Below, in pieces: positions 1-7,992 of a stretch of DNA of 18,801 nt. The first letter of the stretch is position 1. The number at the start of each line of letters is the position of its first letter. The notes beneath the pieces were generated by a model, which worked only from the letters and a program-made list of their open reading frames with translations, searched no databases and was not told the DNA's origin. This stretch comes from an uncultured Bacteroidales bacterium (GTDB lineage: Bacteria; Bacteroidota; Bacteroidia; Bacteroidales; WCHB1-69), in NCBI GenBank assembly GCA_946407715.1, contig CAMJPH010000043.1, forward strand, positions 1-18,801, in the 5' to 3' direction. The translations under genes and the position numbers were made by a program.

Positions 1-140
1 AGACCACCGTTGCCACTTTTGGTGAAAATTCAGTCTTAAATCAAACTATAGCGAAGATTGTCTTTTCAACCGTACAGGTCGAATTTTTTTTCATAGATCC
101 AACCAGTACCTTCGCTGTTTTTCAATTTCACTTTAGGAGC

Positions 141-165
141 ATCCATTCCTTTCCATTTTTTTCCA
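141..165 (-). promoter_or_regulatory. Three 10-bp-spaced TGGAA boxes, possible MraZ operator
   Basis: Read on the minus strand, TGGAA (161-165), TGGAA (151-155) and TGGAT (141-145) occur with an exact 10-bp period. A further pair with the same spacing lies at 321-325 and 331-335, a single copy at 202-206, and two + strand TGGAAA copies at 398-403 and 411-416. The MraZ operator of E. coli is a set of direct TGGG-N5 repeats, also with 10-bp spacing, in front of mraZ. The match in spacing and position is suggestive. The core base sequence differs, and the distance to mraZ (about 290 bp for the triple) is long. Confidence 0.35.
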
Positions 166-412
166 AAAACAGCCTATAGATCACGACAACAAATTTCTTT
201 TTTCCAATCAATCCTAAATCATACTGATTATCAACATTATAACAAATTTACAAACATTTTTATATAACATTCTGTTTACCAATATACAATGGGATTTGTT
301 AAAATATGTTGAAAACTTTTTTCCATATTATTCCACACTAAAAATCAACAAGTTAACACATATTTTTAACAACAAAAATTAAATAAGACGTAAATTATGG
401 AAATATATTGTG

Positions 413-431
413 GAAAAATTATATTTTTGTC
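413..431 (+). promoter_or_regulatory. Bacteroidota-type promoter of mraZ
   Basis: TATTTTTGT at 422-430 fits the TAnnTTTG(C/T) -7 element of Bacteroidota, and is preceded by an A-run (GGAAAAATTA from 412). No clear TTTG -33 element sits 19-21 bp upstream. The expected transcription start near 437-440 leaves a leader of about 20 nt before the ATG at 458. This argues against the longer reading frame beginning at 410, whose first codons would overlap the promoter. Confidence 0.6.
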
Positions 432-457
432 GCTCAAAAATTGGCATAGAAAAAATA

Positions 458-940
458 ATGACAACGGAATACGGATATTGGGAAGTCTCAATAGAGAAGA
501 GCGGACGGCTGAAACTGCCCACAGCTCTTCTGCGTGCGTTGTCGGAGGATGAACGCGAAACTTTCTATGTCACGCACGGCTTCGGCGAATACATCATGCT
601 CTGGTCAGAGAAGGCATACCGGAAACAGATGGACTATATGAACTCACTCGACCGTAACCTCACCCGTGTCAAATTGTACCGCAACGCGTTCCTGCGCAAC
701 ACCGCGATGCTGGAATGCGATGCCCAACACCGCATCGTCATCCCAAAACCGCTAATGGAGATGTATGCGATTGACAAGGAGTTGGTGATGGTGTTGGACA
801 ACGGTCAGATTGAGATGTGGAACAGCAAAAAATATCACGAGAAATTCGACATGCCGCCGGAGGAATTCGAGAAACTCAACGAGGCCATGCACCTCGGCCA
901 ATATTTACCGGAAAAGGAGGGGACAAATGGAATATCATAA
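458..940 (+). CDS. mraZ: MraZ, transcriptional regulator of the dcw cluster
   Basis: A 160-residue protein, the usual MraZ size, with two SpoVT-AbrB-like DNA-binding halves. The first (about residues 6-50) contains EKSGRLKLP, the second (about 83-125) contains CDAQHRIVIP. These are the D/E-xxx-R loops that contact DNA in the family; the first copy has Glu in place of the usual Asp. MraZ forms rings and binds direct repeats upstream of its own gene to repress the dcw operon. The ATG at 458 was chosen over a TTG at 410, because a -7 promoter element lies between them and the protein then starts with a normal MraZ N-terminus. It is the first gene of the cluster, overlapping rsmH by 14 nt. Confidence 0.93.
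   Translation: MTTEYGYWEVSIEKSGRLKLPTALLRALSEDERETFYVTHGFGEYIMLWSEKAYRKQMDYMNSLDRNLTRVKLYRNAFLRNTAMLECDAQHRIVIPKPLMEMYAIDKELVMVLDNGQIEMWNSKKYHEKFDMPPEEFEKLNEAMHLGQYLPEKEGTNGIS
911..920 (+). promoter_or_regulatory. Shine-Dalgarno-like site deciding the rsmH start
   Basis: GAAAAGGAGG ends 6 nt before the ATG at 927. Strong Shine-Dalgarno sites are uncommon in Bacteroidota, so this one is informative. It picks the ATG inside the end of mraZ over the longer upstream frame. A similar AAAGGAG stands before ftsI, about 8 nt upstream of 2237. Confidence 0.6.
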
Positions 941-1850
941 CCCCGTTCTCCGTCAACTCTCTGTAGATTATTTGGTTACGAACCCCGATGGAATATATGT
1001 GGATGTCACCTACGGGGGAGGAGGCCACTCGCGCACCATTCTTGAAAAACTACACAACGGACGTCTCGTCGCTTTCGACCAAGATACCGACGTTCAATCG
1101 CAACTGGTTGAGGACGAACGATTCACCTTCGTGGCATCGAACTTCAAAAACCTCAGCCGTTTCTTGAAATACCACCAAGCATACCCTGTGGACGGCATTT
1201 TAGCGGATTTGGGCGTTTCCTCACACCAGTTCGACACCCCCGAGCGTGGATTTTCCTATCGCGAGGACGGCATTCTGGACATGCGGATGAACACCCAGTC
1301 GGACAAATCGGCGCAAGACATTGTCAACCAATACGATGAAAAAGCCTTAAGCAATATTTTCTACCGTTACGGGGAACTCTCCGATGGTCGCGCCCTGGCC
1401 CGCAGGATTATCAAAGTCCGCGAAGAACAGCCGATTCTTACTACCCAACAGCTTGTGGAAGCACTGCGTCCGTCACTGCTGCGCGGCAAGGAGAACAAAA
1501 GCCTTTCCAGAATTTTCCAAGCCATCCGTATCGAGGTCAATCATGAAATGTCTGTGTTAGAGTCCTTTTTAACACAAACGATTGATGCACTGAAAGTTGG
1601 TGGAAGACTGGTCATTATCTCCTACCATTCTTTGGAAGACCGTATGGTAAAGAGCTTCATGCGCTCGGGAAATCTGAACGGCGAAGTTGAGAAAGATTTC
1701 TACGGCAACCCTCTGACTCCGTTCAAGTTAGTCACAAGAAAGGCCATCCAGCCTGATATGGAAGAAATTAGCGTTAACACACGCGCCCGCAGCGCCAGAC
1801 TGCGTGTCGCGGAAAAAATAAGCCCCGTCGATCATGGAAACAACCTCTAA
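927..1850 (+). CDS. rsmH: RsmH, 16S rRNA m4C1402 methyltransferase
   Basis: S-adenosylmethionine-dependent N4-methyltransferase acting on C1402 of 16S rRNA in the ribosomal decoding centre (formerly MraW). At 307 residues it has normal family length. Visible motifs are the start EYHNPVL, the glycine-rich SAM loop DVTYGGGGHS (26-35), the acidic FDQD (50-53), the family signature ADLGVSSHQFD (93-103), RIFQAIRIEVN (195-205), YHSLEDR (233-239) and the C-terminal RARSARLR. The start is the ATG at 927, since the homologous protein begins there and a good Shine-Dalgarno site precedes it. It overlaps mraZ by 14 nt and ftsL by 17 nt, so translational coupling within the dcw operon is likely. Confidence 0.97.
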   Translation: MEYHNPVLRQLSVDYLVTNPDGIYVDVTYGGGGHSRTILEKLHNGRLVAFDQDTDVQSQLVEDERFTFVASNFKNLSRFLKYHQAYPVDGILADLGVSSHQFDTPERGFSYREDGILDMRMNTQSDKSAQDIVNQYDEKALSNIFYRYGELSDGRALARRIIKVREEQPILTTQQLVEALRPSLLRGKENKSLSRIFQAIRIEVNHEMSVLESFLTQTIDALKVGGRLVIISYHSLEDRMVKSFMRSGNLNGEVEKDFYGNPLTPFKLVTRKAIQPDMEEISVNTRARSARLRVAEKISPVDHGNNL

Positions 1851-2250
1851 AAACACTCAGGAGCAACAACCGGAAAGAACAAAGTTCCGCGATTTCTTTT
1901 CCAACATTTTCGGAGGCGAAATATTGGTGAACAAGAAGACACGGCCTTGGTACTGCTATGCCGTATTCCTACTTGTGCTTGGGAGTGTGCTGGTGGTAAG
2001 CGAACAGAAAATCCACGTCAAAGAGAAAAAAATCATTGAATTGGAAAACACCTACAAGGCCGAAATCAGTAAGCTTAAGGCGAACAACCAGTTTATACCC
2101 TACGAGAAGAACAAAATCCTCATTCAAAAAATGCAGGAAAAGGGATTTATCACGGACGAGAAACAGAATTTCACGGTGACAGCCACCCCAAAGCCAGTGG
2201 AGAAACGCCATTGGTTCCAAAGAAAGGAGCGGAAACATGAAAGCAACTAA
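1834..2250 (+). CDS. ftsL: FtsL-like division protein
   Basis: A 138-residue bitopic membrane protein. A cytoplasmic N-terminus of about 36 residues is followed by one membrane segment (about 37-56), then a charged coiled-coil stretch (about 58-85) and a basic tail. Size, topology and position between rsmH and the PBP gene match the FtsL-like proteins of Bacteroidota, which are poorly conserved in sequence. FtsL works with FtsB/FtsQ to activate the septal FtsW-PBP synthase. The gene overlaps rsmH by 17 nt and ftsI by 14 nt. The identification rests mostly on context and topology, because FtsL has no strict motif. Confidence 0.8.
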   Translation: METTSKNTQEQQPERTKFRDFFSNIFGGEILVNKKTRPWYCYAVFLLVLGSVLVVSEQKIHVKEKKIIELENTYKAEISKLKANNQFIPYEKNKILIQKMQEKGFITDEKQNFTVTATPKPVEKRHWFQRKERKHESN

Positions 2251-4513
2251 AAAACAGGAAATCTCATCTTCCACTTGGACAAGGATGAACATTGTCTATC
2301 TGCTGATGATGCTGGTGGGCATCGCGTGCCTGGCTAAAATCCTGTACCTCTCCATCGTGGAACGCGGTGTGGCTTCCGGCACGTCAGACAAATGCGTGGA
2401 CCTGATCGGAATGGATCCGGACTCAATCAAAATGCTACGGGAAGCCGACCATGCCTGCTACATCCTTGAAAACACCCTCAAGCCCGTCAGGGGCGAAATC
2501 TATGACGACCATGGTCGCATTTTGGTGGCCAACTACACCGTTTTTGAGGTGGCATTCGATGGAAAAGGATTTGCACGTGAATACGCCGACACGCTGAAAA
2601 AGAACCCAAAGGCTTTCGATGAAATCATCCATCAGCTGTCCGATGATTTCTATCACCAGTTCAAAGACCGCTTTCCACGATACAGTGCAGACTATTACTA
2701 TGATTTCTTTATTAAAAACATCCAAAAGAGAAAATATGCCACACTTTTCCCCGTGAAGGAATGGGACGAAAAGATGTGGGTGATGGGCGCGGACACATCG
2801 TTCATTAAGAACCGACCATATTTATATAAGCATATCCCCAAAGAGGATTCTGACGACTCCATCCGAAAACGGATTTTCCACACCCATCTTAACTACGTAC
2901 CGGCCAGCGTGCGCGTGAACCCATACGGTGAGATGGCGAAACGAACCCTTGGATCAGAAACCCCGGAACGACAATTCGGTTTGGAGCATGTGATGAACGA
3001 CATCCTTGCAGGTGTGGACGGGAGCAAGAAATATCTCGAACTAAACCACGCCAAAGTTCCACTGCGCGACCGACTGGATCCGGAAGACGGCCATAACATA
3101 CATACCACCATCAAGTTGGAGATTCAACATGCAGTGCATAACGAGCTGTCTCGGAAGCTTTCCGAACTGAATGCCGAGTGGGGTTGCGCTATCGTGATGG
3201 AAACCAAGACAGGCGAAATCAAGGCCATCTCCAACCTTCGCCGCGCCGCCGCCGACGCCTCCTACTACACAGAAAGCATGGAGTATGCCCTCAACGCCAA
3301 AGTGGAACCGGGTTCCACTTTCAAACTGGCCTCCCTACTGGCATTCCTTGAAAAAACGCCCAACGACACCGCAGCAATCTACCCGATGTTCAACCACACA
3401 TTCGAATTCCCCACCAAATCCGGAGCGGTGAAACGGTATTTCAAAAGTGACTCGAAAGTGCATGGGGAGACTTTGGGCAATCCAAGCGAGATTTTCCAAC
3501 GCTCATCCAATATCGGAATCGCATCCATGATTTTCCACGCTTACGGCATCAAAAATTTCCAGGATTACTACAATCAACTCAAAAAGATGGGACTTTTGGA
3601 CACCCTGCACACACAACTGGGTGACATCATGCCCGCCAAAATCAAAAGCGGTGTCAACGACTTCAACACTTACTACGCCACCTGCTTCGGAGCCGGCTTC
3701 ACCATCCCGATTTTGCGCACACTCACCTACTACAATGCCATCGCTAACAACGGAAAGATGATGGCCCCCTTGTTCGTGCGCTATGTCACAGACACTTACG
3801 ACACAATACAACGATTTGAGCCGCAGGTGATTATGGAGCATTTCGTTTCCGATTCCACCGTTCGCGAAGCCAGAAAATATCTGGAGAAGGTGGTTTGGGG
3901 ACCCTACGGTACGGCGCGGCGTTTCAAGGACGAGAACTGCATGTTTGCAGGTAAGACCGGCACACGTGACATTTGGGACGAAAAGGCAGGTGCCTACCGA
4001 AAGGACATTAACGCGGTGTCGTTCTGTGGCTATTTTCCTATGGACAAACCGCAATACACAGTTATCATCTACATATACGGAGTGCCCTATCACAGCGATG
4101 TGGCTGCAGATGCTTTCGCCCGCATCGCCCGCAGCATCATGAACAGTGCAAACTACAGTGCAACTCGAAGCGCAAGCGACTATCCGTTCACCCCTTTGGC
4201 CCGCACCGCCCCTATACGGAAAAAGTATTTCAACACGCTGCTGAAAGGACTGGGATACGACACGGTCACATACGAAACTACCGCACCATATTTGAGAGTT
4301 GATGCCGCCGACACGAACAGACACGTGACCGTGACTGCTTTGCAAGCAAACACCTATCAGAAAATGCCGGATGTGCGTGGCATGGTGGCTGCTGATGCCG
4401 TCACCGAACTCATCCGCGCCCACTACAACCCGCAAATTATCGGGAAAGGACGTGTCAAGTCCCAAGTGCTTGACAGCCAAACGGGAATTGTGAAACTTTA
4501 TCTTGAACCGTGA
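2237..4513 (+). CDS. ftsI: FtsI-type penicillin-binding protein (class B transpeptidase) with PASTA domain
   Basis: Septal peptidoglycan transpeptidase, a 758-residue class B PBP anchored by one N-terminal membrane segment (about 18-41). A dimerisation/pedestal domain follows (about 85-290), including KPVRGEIYDDHGRILVANY at 82-100. The transpeptidase domain (about 310-640) has all three active-site motifs: STFK with the acylated Ser360, SSN (423-425) and KTGT (573-576). The C-terminus (about 708-758) is a PASTA domain starting KMPDVRGM. It overlaps ftsL by 14 nt and has an AAAGGAG Shine-Dalgarno-like site before its ATG. The place in the dcw cluster marks it as the division PBP partnering FtsW, not the elongation enzyme PBP2. 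A stretch of about 60 residues between transpeptidase and PASTA has no family feature I recognise. Confidence 0.95.
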   Translation: MKATKKQEISSSTWTRMNIVYLLMMLVGIACLAKILYLSIVERGVASGTSDKCVDLIGMDPDSIKMLREADHACYILENTLKPVRGEIYDDHGRILVANYTVFEVAFDGKGFAREYADTLKKNPKAFDEIIHQLSDDFYHQFKDRFPRYSADYYYDFFIKNIQKRKYATLFPVKEWDEKMWVMGADTSFIKNRPYLYKHIPKEDSDDSIRKRIFHTHLNYVPASVRVNPYGEMAKRTLGSETPERQFGLEHVMNDILAGVDGSKKYLELNHAKVPLRDRLDPEDGHNIHTTIKLEIQHAVHNELSRKLSELNAEWGCAIVMETKTGEIKAISNLRRAAADASYYTESMEYALNAKVEPGSTFKLASLLAFLEKTPNDTAAIYPMFNHTFEFPTKSGAVKRYFKSDSKVHGETLGNPSEIFQRSSNIGIASMIFHAYGIKNFQDYYNQLKKMGLLDTLHTQLGDIMPAKIKSGVNDFNTYYATCFGAGFTIPILRTLTYYNAIANNGKMMAPLFVRYVTDTYDTIQRFEPQVIMEHFVSDSTVREARKYLEKVVWGPYGTARRFKDENCMFAGKTGTRDIWDEKAGAYRKDINAVSFCGYFPMDKPQYTVIIYIYGVPYHSDVAADAFARIARSIMNSANYSATRSASDYPFTPLARTAPIRKKYFNTLLKGLGYDTVTYETTAPYLRVDAADTNRHVTVTALQANTYQKMPDVRGMVAADAVTELIRAHYNPQIIGKGRVKSQVLDSQTGIVKLYLEP

Positions 4514-4611
4514 CTATGGACTTCAACTTAAACCAAAACCATCTAACCTCTTAACCTTTAACCCTGCTTCAACAACCAACAACCAATAACCTTTAACCCT
4601 TAAAAAAGACA
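4514..4611. repeat. AACC-rich heptamer-like repeats before murE
   Basis: A 98-nt gap filled with variants of TTAACCTTTAACCCT (4550-4565) and AACCAACAACCAATAACCTTTAACCCTTAA (4575-4603, one run), ending 8 nt before the murE ATG. No terminator hairpin or -7 promoter element is apparent. The same sequence type stands before mutL (11676-11701) and, in a weaker form, before the ABC-F gene. Confidence 0.7.
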
Positions 4612-6084
4612 ATGAAACCATTAGATATACTGTTAAAAGCGTTGCGCAACTGCAAGTTGACGGGAAATCCGGAGATGGAAATCACGGAAATCCTGTTTGA
4701 TTCGAGGCGCGTGGTAAAACAGCCGAAAGGGACTTCGCAACTATATGTGGCTCAGCGCGGTACGCAGACCGATGGACACAATTTCATCGGAGCGGTGATT
4801 GCTCAAGGCTGCCGCGCCGTAGTCTGCGAAACACTGCCCGATACACTGGACAAAAACGTCTGCTACATCAAGGTTGCGAATAGTTCCGTGGCTTTGGGAC
4901 TGCTCGCCGACACATTCTATGGCCACCCAAGCCGGAAACTGAAATTAGTAGGCATCACCGGCACCAATGGAAAGACCACTACGGTGACGCTTCTGCACCG
5001 TCTATTTATGTCCGCAGGACACCAAGCCGGCCTTCTCTCCACCATCGTCAACAAAATCGGGAATGATGAGATACCTTCTACACACACCACACCCGATGCC
5101 GTGGAACTCAACCATTTGCTTGCTCAGATGGTTGACCGCAACTGCGAATACTGTTTCATGGAGGTAAGTTCGCACGCGCTATGCCAGCACCGCGTTTCCG
5201 GATTGCATTTCGCAGGAGCCATCTTCAGCAACATCACACACGACCATCTGGATTTCCACAAAACATTCGCCAACTATATCGCAGCGAAAAAGTCCTTTTT
5301 CGACAAACTGCCGAAATCCGCTTTCGCACTCACAAACGTGGACGACAAAAATGGTCGCGTGATGGTGCAAAACACAAAGGCAACCATTTACACATACAGT
5401 CTGCGCACTGCAGCCAATTTCAAAGGCATCATCATGGAGAACGCCTTTACAGGGCTGCACATGCGTATAAACAATCAGGAAATATTCTTCAAATTATGCG
5501 GTAAGTTCAATGCTTACAACCTCTTGGCCATTTATGGAACAGCTGTGTTGTTAGGCATGGATGAATACGAAGCACTCGCTCAGATGAGCGTGTTGGAAAG
5601 TGCGGCAGGACGGTTCCAAATGTTGCATGTAGGAAACGGAAGTACAGCTATTGTCGATTACGCTCACACCCCCGACGCGCTTGAAAACGTGCTGAAGACC
5701 ATCCGCGACATTGTGGGCAGATCAACAGAAGTGATCACTGTGGTGGGTTGTGGCGGAGACCGCGATGCCCTGAAGCGTCCTGAAATGGCGGAAATCGCTT
5801 GCAAATACAGTTCCAAAGTGCTGCTGACCTCGGACAACCCGCGCACTGAAGACCCCATGGCTATTTTGGACGACATGCAAAAGGGTATCCCCTCCAGTAA
5901 ATCGAAACATGTGCTTGTCATTGAAAACCGCCATGAAGCAATCAAGACGGCATGCACAATGCTGCAATCCGACGGCGTGCTGTTAGTGGCCGGAAAAGGA
6001 CACGAGAACTACCAAGAAATCAACCACGTCAAGCACCATTTCGACGACACAGAGGAAATCAAGAATTTTTTCAACATCCAATAA
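4612..6084 (+). CDS. murE: MurE, UDP-MurNAc-L-Ala-D-Glu:meso-diaminopimelate ligase
   Basis: Cytoplasmic ATP-dependent ligase adding the third stem-peptide residue of peptidoglycan. At 490 residues it is full length with all three Mur-ligase domains: an N-terminal UDP-binding domain with FDSRRV (29-34), a central ATPase domain with P-loop GITGTNGKTT (114-123), TTPD (159-162) and EVSSHAL (184-190), and a C-terminal domain with DYAHTPD (349-355). DNPR at 408-411 is the known signature for meso-DAP over lysine, so the organism should have meso-DAP peptidoglycan. GKGHE (471-475) is also present. The start follows an A-rich TTAAAAAAGACA leader. It sits 98 nt after ftsI and 12 nt before mraY, in the standard dcw order. 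Confidence 0.97.
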   Translation: MKPLDILLKALRNCKLTGNPEMEITEILFDSRRVVKQPKGTSQLYVAQRGTQTDGHNFIGAVIAQGCRAVVCETLPDTLDKNVCYIKVANSSVALGLLADTFYGHPSRKLKLVGITGTNGKTTTVTLLHRLFMSAGHQAGLLSTIVNKIGNDEIPSTHTTPDAVELNHLLAQMVDRNCEYCFMEVSSHALCQHRVSGLHFAGAIFSNITHDHLDFHKTFANYIAAKKSFFDKLPKSAFALTNVDDKNGRVMVQNTKATIYTYSLRTAANFKGIIMENAFTGLHMRINNQEIFFKLCGKFNAYNLLAIYGTAVLLGMDEYEALAQMSVLESAAGRFQMLHVGNGSTAIVDYAHTPDALENVLKTIRDIVGRSTEVITVVGCGGDRDALKRPEMAEIACKYSSKVLLTSDNPRTEDPMAILDDMQKGIPSSKSKHVLVIENRHEAIKTACTMLQSDGVLLVAGKGHENYQEINHVKHHFDDTEEIKNFFNIQ

Positions 6085-6096
6085 AGTCAGCAGATT

Positions 6097-7359
6097 ATGT
6101 TATATTATTTGTTTTCATGGCTTCATAAAAGTGGCTACCACGGAACCCGGATTTTCCAGTACATCTCGTTCCGTTCCGCCATGGCTTTTGTACTGGCTTT
6201 AATCATTTCCGTCTTTATCGGAAAATATTTCATCCAATTTCTGAAAAAAAAACAAATCGGGGAGAGCATTCGCGATTTGGGACTGGCCGGCCAAAACGAG
6301 AAGGCAGGAACCCCAACCATGGGCGGCCTGATTATCATCGCGGCCATCCTGATTCCAGTCCTGCTGCTTTGCGACCTACGCAATATATACATCATCCTAA
6401 TGCTGTTCACAACGGTCTGGTTAGGACTGCTCGGCTTTTCTGATGACTATGTCAAAGTCTTCAAAAAAAACAAAGAAGGCATTTCCCCGAAGAAAAAACT
6501 GATCGGTCAGATTGTACTCGGTCTTATCGTGGGTGCAACCATGTATTTCCATCCCGATGCGGTTATCAGTGAGAAAAATGTGCAAAAGCAGTCGCTGACA
6601 CAAGTGAATTCCACCGAGCTCCTACAGGTGGAGAATCAAGAGAAAGCACACACGCCAAAGCTGTTTGACGAGGCTCACCATTCATCGAAAACCACCATTC
6701 CCTTCGTGAAAAACCACGAGTTAGACTACTCTGCTATCACCCGCTGGATGGGAGACAAAAGCGGCAAATGGTCGTTCCTGTTCTTCATTCCTATTATCGT
6801 GTTCATCATTGCGGCCGTTTCCAATGGGGCGAACCTCACAGACGGTCTGGACGGGTTAGCGACCGGCACAACGGCTTCCATAGCTGTGGGCATAGCCATC
6901 CTCGCCTATGTCTCAGGCAATGTAATTTTCGCCAACTATCTGAACATCATGTATATACCAAACATAGGCGAACTGGTGATTTTCATTTCCGCAGTGATAG
7001 GAGCCTGTATCGGTTTCTACTGGTGGAACTGCTACCCCGCACAAGTGTTCATGGGTGATACGGGAAGCCTCACCCTTGGCGGTATTGTGGCCGTGTCGTG
7101 CATCATAATCCGCAAAGAGCTCCTCATACCGATACTGTGCGGAATTTATCTGGCACAGTCCATTTCGGTCATCATGCAAGTGTCCTATTTCAAATACACC
7201 AAGAAACGCTATGGCGAAGGTCGCCGCATTTTTCTGATGGCCCCGCTTCACCATCATTACCAGAAAAAAGGGCTTCACGAATCGAAAATCGTTCAACGGT
7301 TTATCGTGGTAAGCATGATGCTCGCAGTGCTGGCCATTGTAACCTTGAAAGTCAGATAA
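6097..7359 (+). CDS. mraY: MraY, phospho-MurNAc-pentapeptide transferase
   Basis: Polytopic membrane enzyme that transfers phospho-MurNAc-pentapeptide to undecaprenyl phosphate, giving lipid I. It has 420 residues with about ten hydrophobic segments. Catalytic motifs are all visible: GTPTMGG (71-77), SDDYVK with the Asp pair 116-117, NLTDGLDGL (246-254), GDTGS (320-324) and the histidine motif [10 protein letters not shown] (383-392). A hydrophilic insertion (about 152-215) between membrane segments makes it longer than the ~360-residue E. coli enzyme. This longer form is usual in Bacteroidota. It follows murE by 12 nt, and its substrate is the product of MurF, which is not in this window. 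Confidence 0.97.
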   Translation: MLYYLFSWLHKSGYHGTRIFQYISFRSAMAFVLALIISVFIGKYFIQFLKKKQIGESIRDLGLAGQNEKAGTPTMGGLIIIAAILIPVLLLCDLRNIYIILMLFTTVWLGLLGFSDDYVKVFKKNKEGISPKKKLIGQIVLGLIVGATMYFHPDAVISEKNVQKQSLTQVNSTELLQVENQEKAHTPKLFDEAHHSSKTTIPFVKNHELDYSAITRWMGDKSGKWSFLFFIPIIVFIIAAVSNGANLTDGLDGLATGTTASIAVGIAILAYVSGNVIFANYLNIMYIPNIGELVIFISAVIGACIGFYWWNCYPAQVFMGDTGSLTLGGIVAVSCIIIRKELLIPILCGIYLAQSISVIMQVSYFKYTKKRYGEGRRIFLMAPLHHHYQKKGLHESKIVQRFIVVSMMLAVLAIVTLKVR

Positions 7360-7422
7360 TGAGAGGATAAGAGAATAAATAAATGAAATAAAGTAAACAG
7401 AACAATAAAAAACAAAACCATT

Positions 7423-7980
7423 ATGCCGACCAAAAAAAATAATAGTTTTCGCTTGTTTGAACAGGCACGGGAAACCGCAAACCCGCGTGTGGGTACACTT
7501 TCCGACCAACTCATCAGATTACGTAAACGGAATATCGCCGAGTCATTGGCTGATTTCGAGGGCAACGCTCACAAGTTGGAGCGTGTCAAAAGCTTTTCTG
7601 GTGTGGATTTCGTTGATGACGCACGCTCCACAACGACCAACGCCGTGTGGTATTCGCTAAAGTCAATGACGAAACCTACTGTATGGATTACCAACATTGA
7701 CACACCGGAAGCCCTCACAGATGACATTCTTTCCGAGGTGAAATCGAAAGTGAAAGAGGTAGTACTGCAAGGAGTCTATAACATCGATGTTTACCAACGA
7801 CTGGCGGAGATGGGAGTTCCTGTAATGATGACCATGAGTATGGAAGATGCCGTAAACCACGCCTTCTACTCCTGCCAAAAAGGGGATTTGATTCTATACG
7901 CCCCCGGCATTCACGGAAACGGCCAACTCACCTACCGCGAACGCGGTGAGAAATTCAAGTCAGCTGTCGCACAACTTTAA
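7423..7980 (+). CDS. Stand-alone degenerate MurD C-terminal domain (domain 3 only)
   Basis: A 185-residue protein in the exact slot where full-length murD (about 440-450 residues) lies in related dcw clusters. From about residue 40 it reads as MurD domain 3: HKLERVKSFSGVDFVDDAR (51-69), VWYSLKSM (75-82), PTVWI (85-89), VKEVVLQGV (109-117), SMEDAVNHA (138-146), then GDLILYAP and RERGEKFKSAVAQL at the end. The UMP-binding domain 1 and the ATPase domain with its GTNGKT P-loop are absent. Residues that matter are changed: the conserved DSKATN becomes DARSTT, and SPACASFD near the C-terminus becomes APGIHGNG. It therefore cannot be an active ligase by itself. The frame is intact and the start is a clean ATG 63 nt after mraY, so it may be kept for another role, for example binding a Mur/Fts partner. 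Domain identity is my reading of the sequence, not a search. Confidence 0.82.
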   Translation: MPTKKNNSFRLFEQARETANPRVGTLSDQLIRLRKRNIAESLADFEGNAHKLERVKSFSGVDFVDDARSTTTNAVWYSLKSMTKPTVWITNIDTPEALTDDILSEVKSKVKEVVLQGVYNIDVYQRLAEMGVPVMMTMSMEDAVNHAFYSCQKGDLILYAPGIHGNGQLTYRERGEKFKSAVAQL

Positions 7981-7992
7981 TCGCTCACAATC

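Larger units (their letters stand above)
1..457. other. AT-rich non-coding leader of the dcw cluster
   Basis: No convincing gene is visible on either strand. The first 39 bases are open in frame 1 and end in TAA, so they could be the tail of an upstream gene, but nothing in them is recognisable. From about 180 the stretch becomes very AT-rich, with many A and T runs. It holds repeated TTCCA boxes, a weak DnaA-box-like TTATCAACA (228-236) and a -7 promoter element at 422-430. The likely role is the promoter/regulatory region of mraZ and the genes behind it. Confidence 0.7.

Noticed and set aside
220..420. Replication-origin-like stretch with DnaA-box-like words (TTATCAACA, TTTTCCACA)
   Set aside because: Only near-matches to TTATCCACA, no cluster of true boxes and no dnaA, dnaN or other origin neighbours. 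An AT-rich promoter region explains it.
810..926. Extended 39-residue N-terminus for RsmH from an upstream ATG
   Set aside because: The added residues are an out-of-frame translation of mraZ, with no family match. The ATG at 927 has a strong Shine-Dalgarno site and the canonical EYHNPVL start.
3503..4480. Minus-strand open frame of 325 residues opposite ftsI
   Set aside because: It lies fully within the PBP gene, whose three active-site motifs are intact. The product has no recognisable motif and no own promoter.
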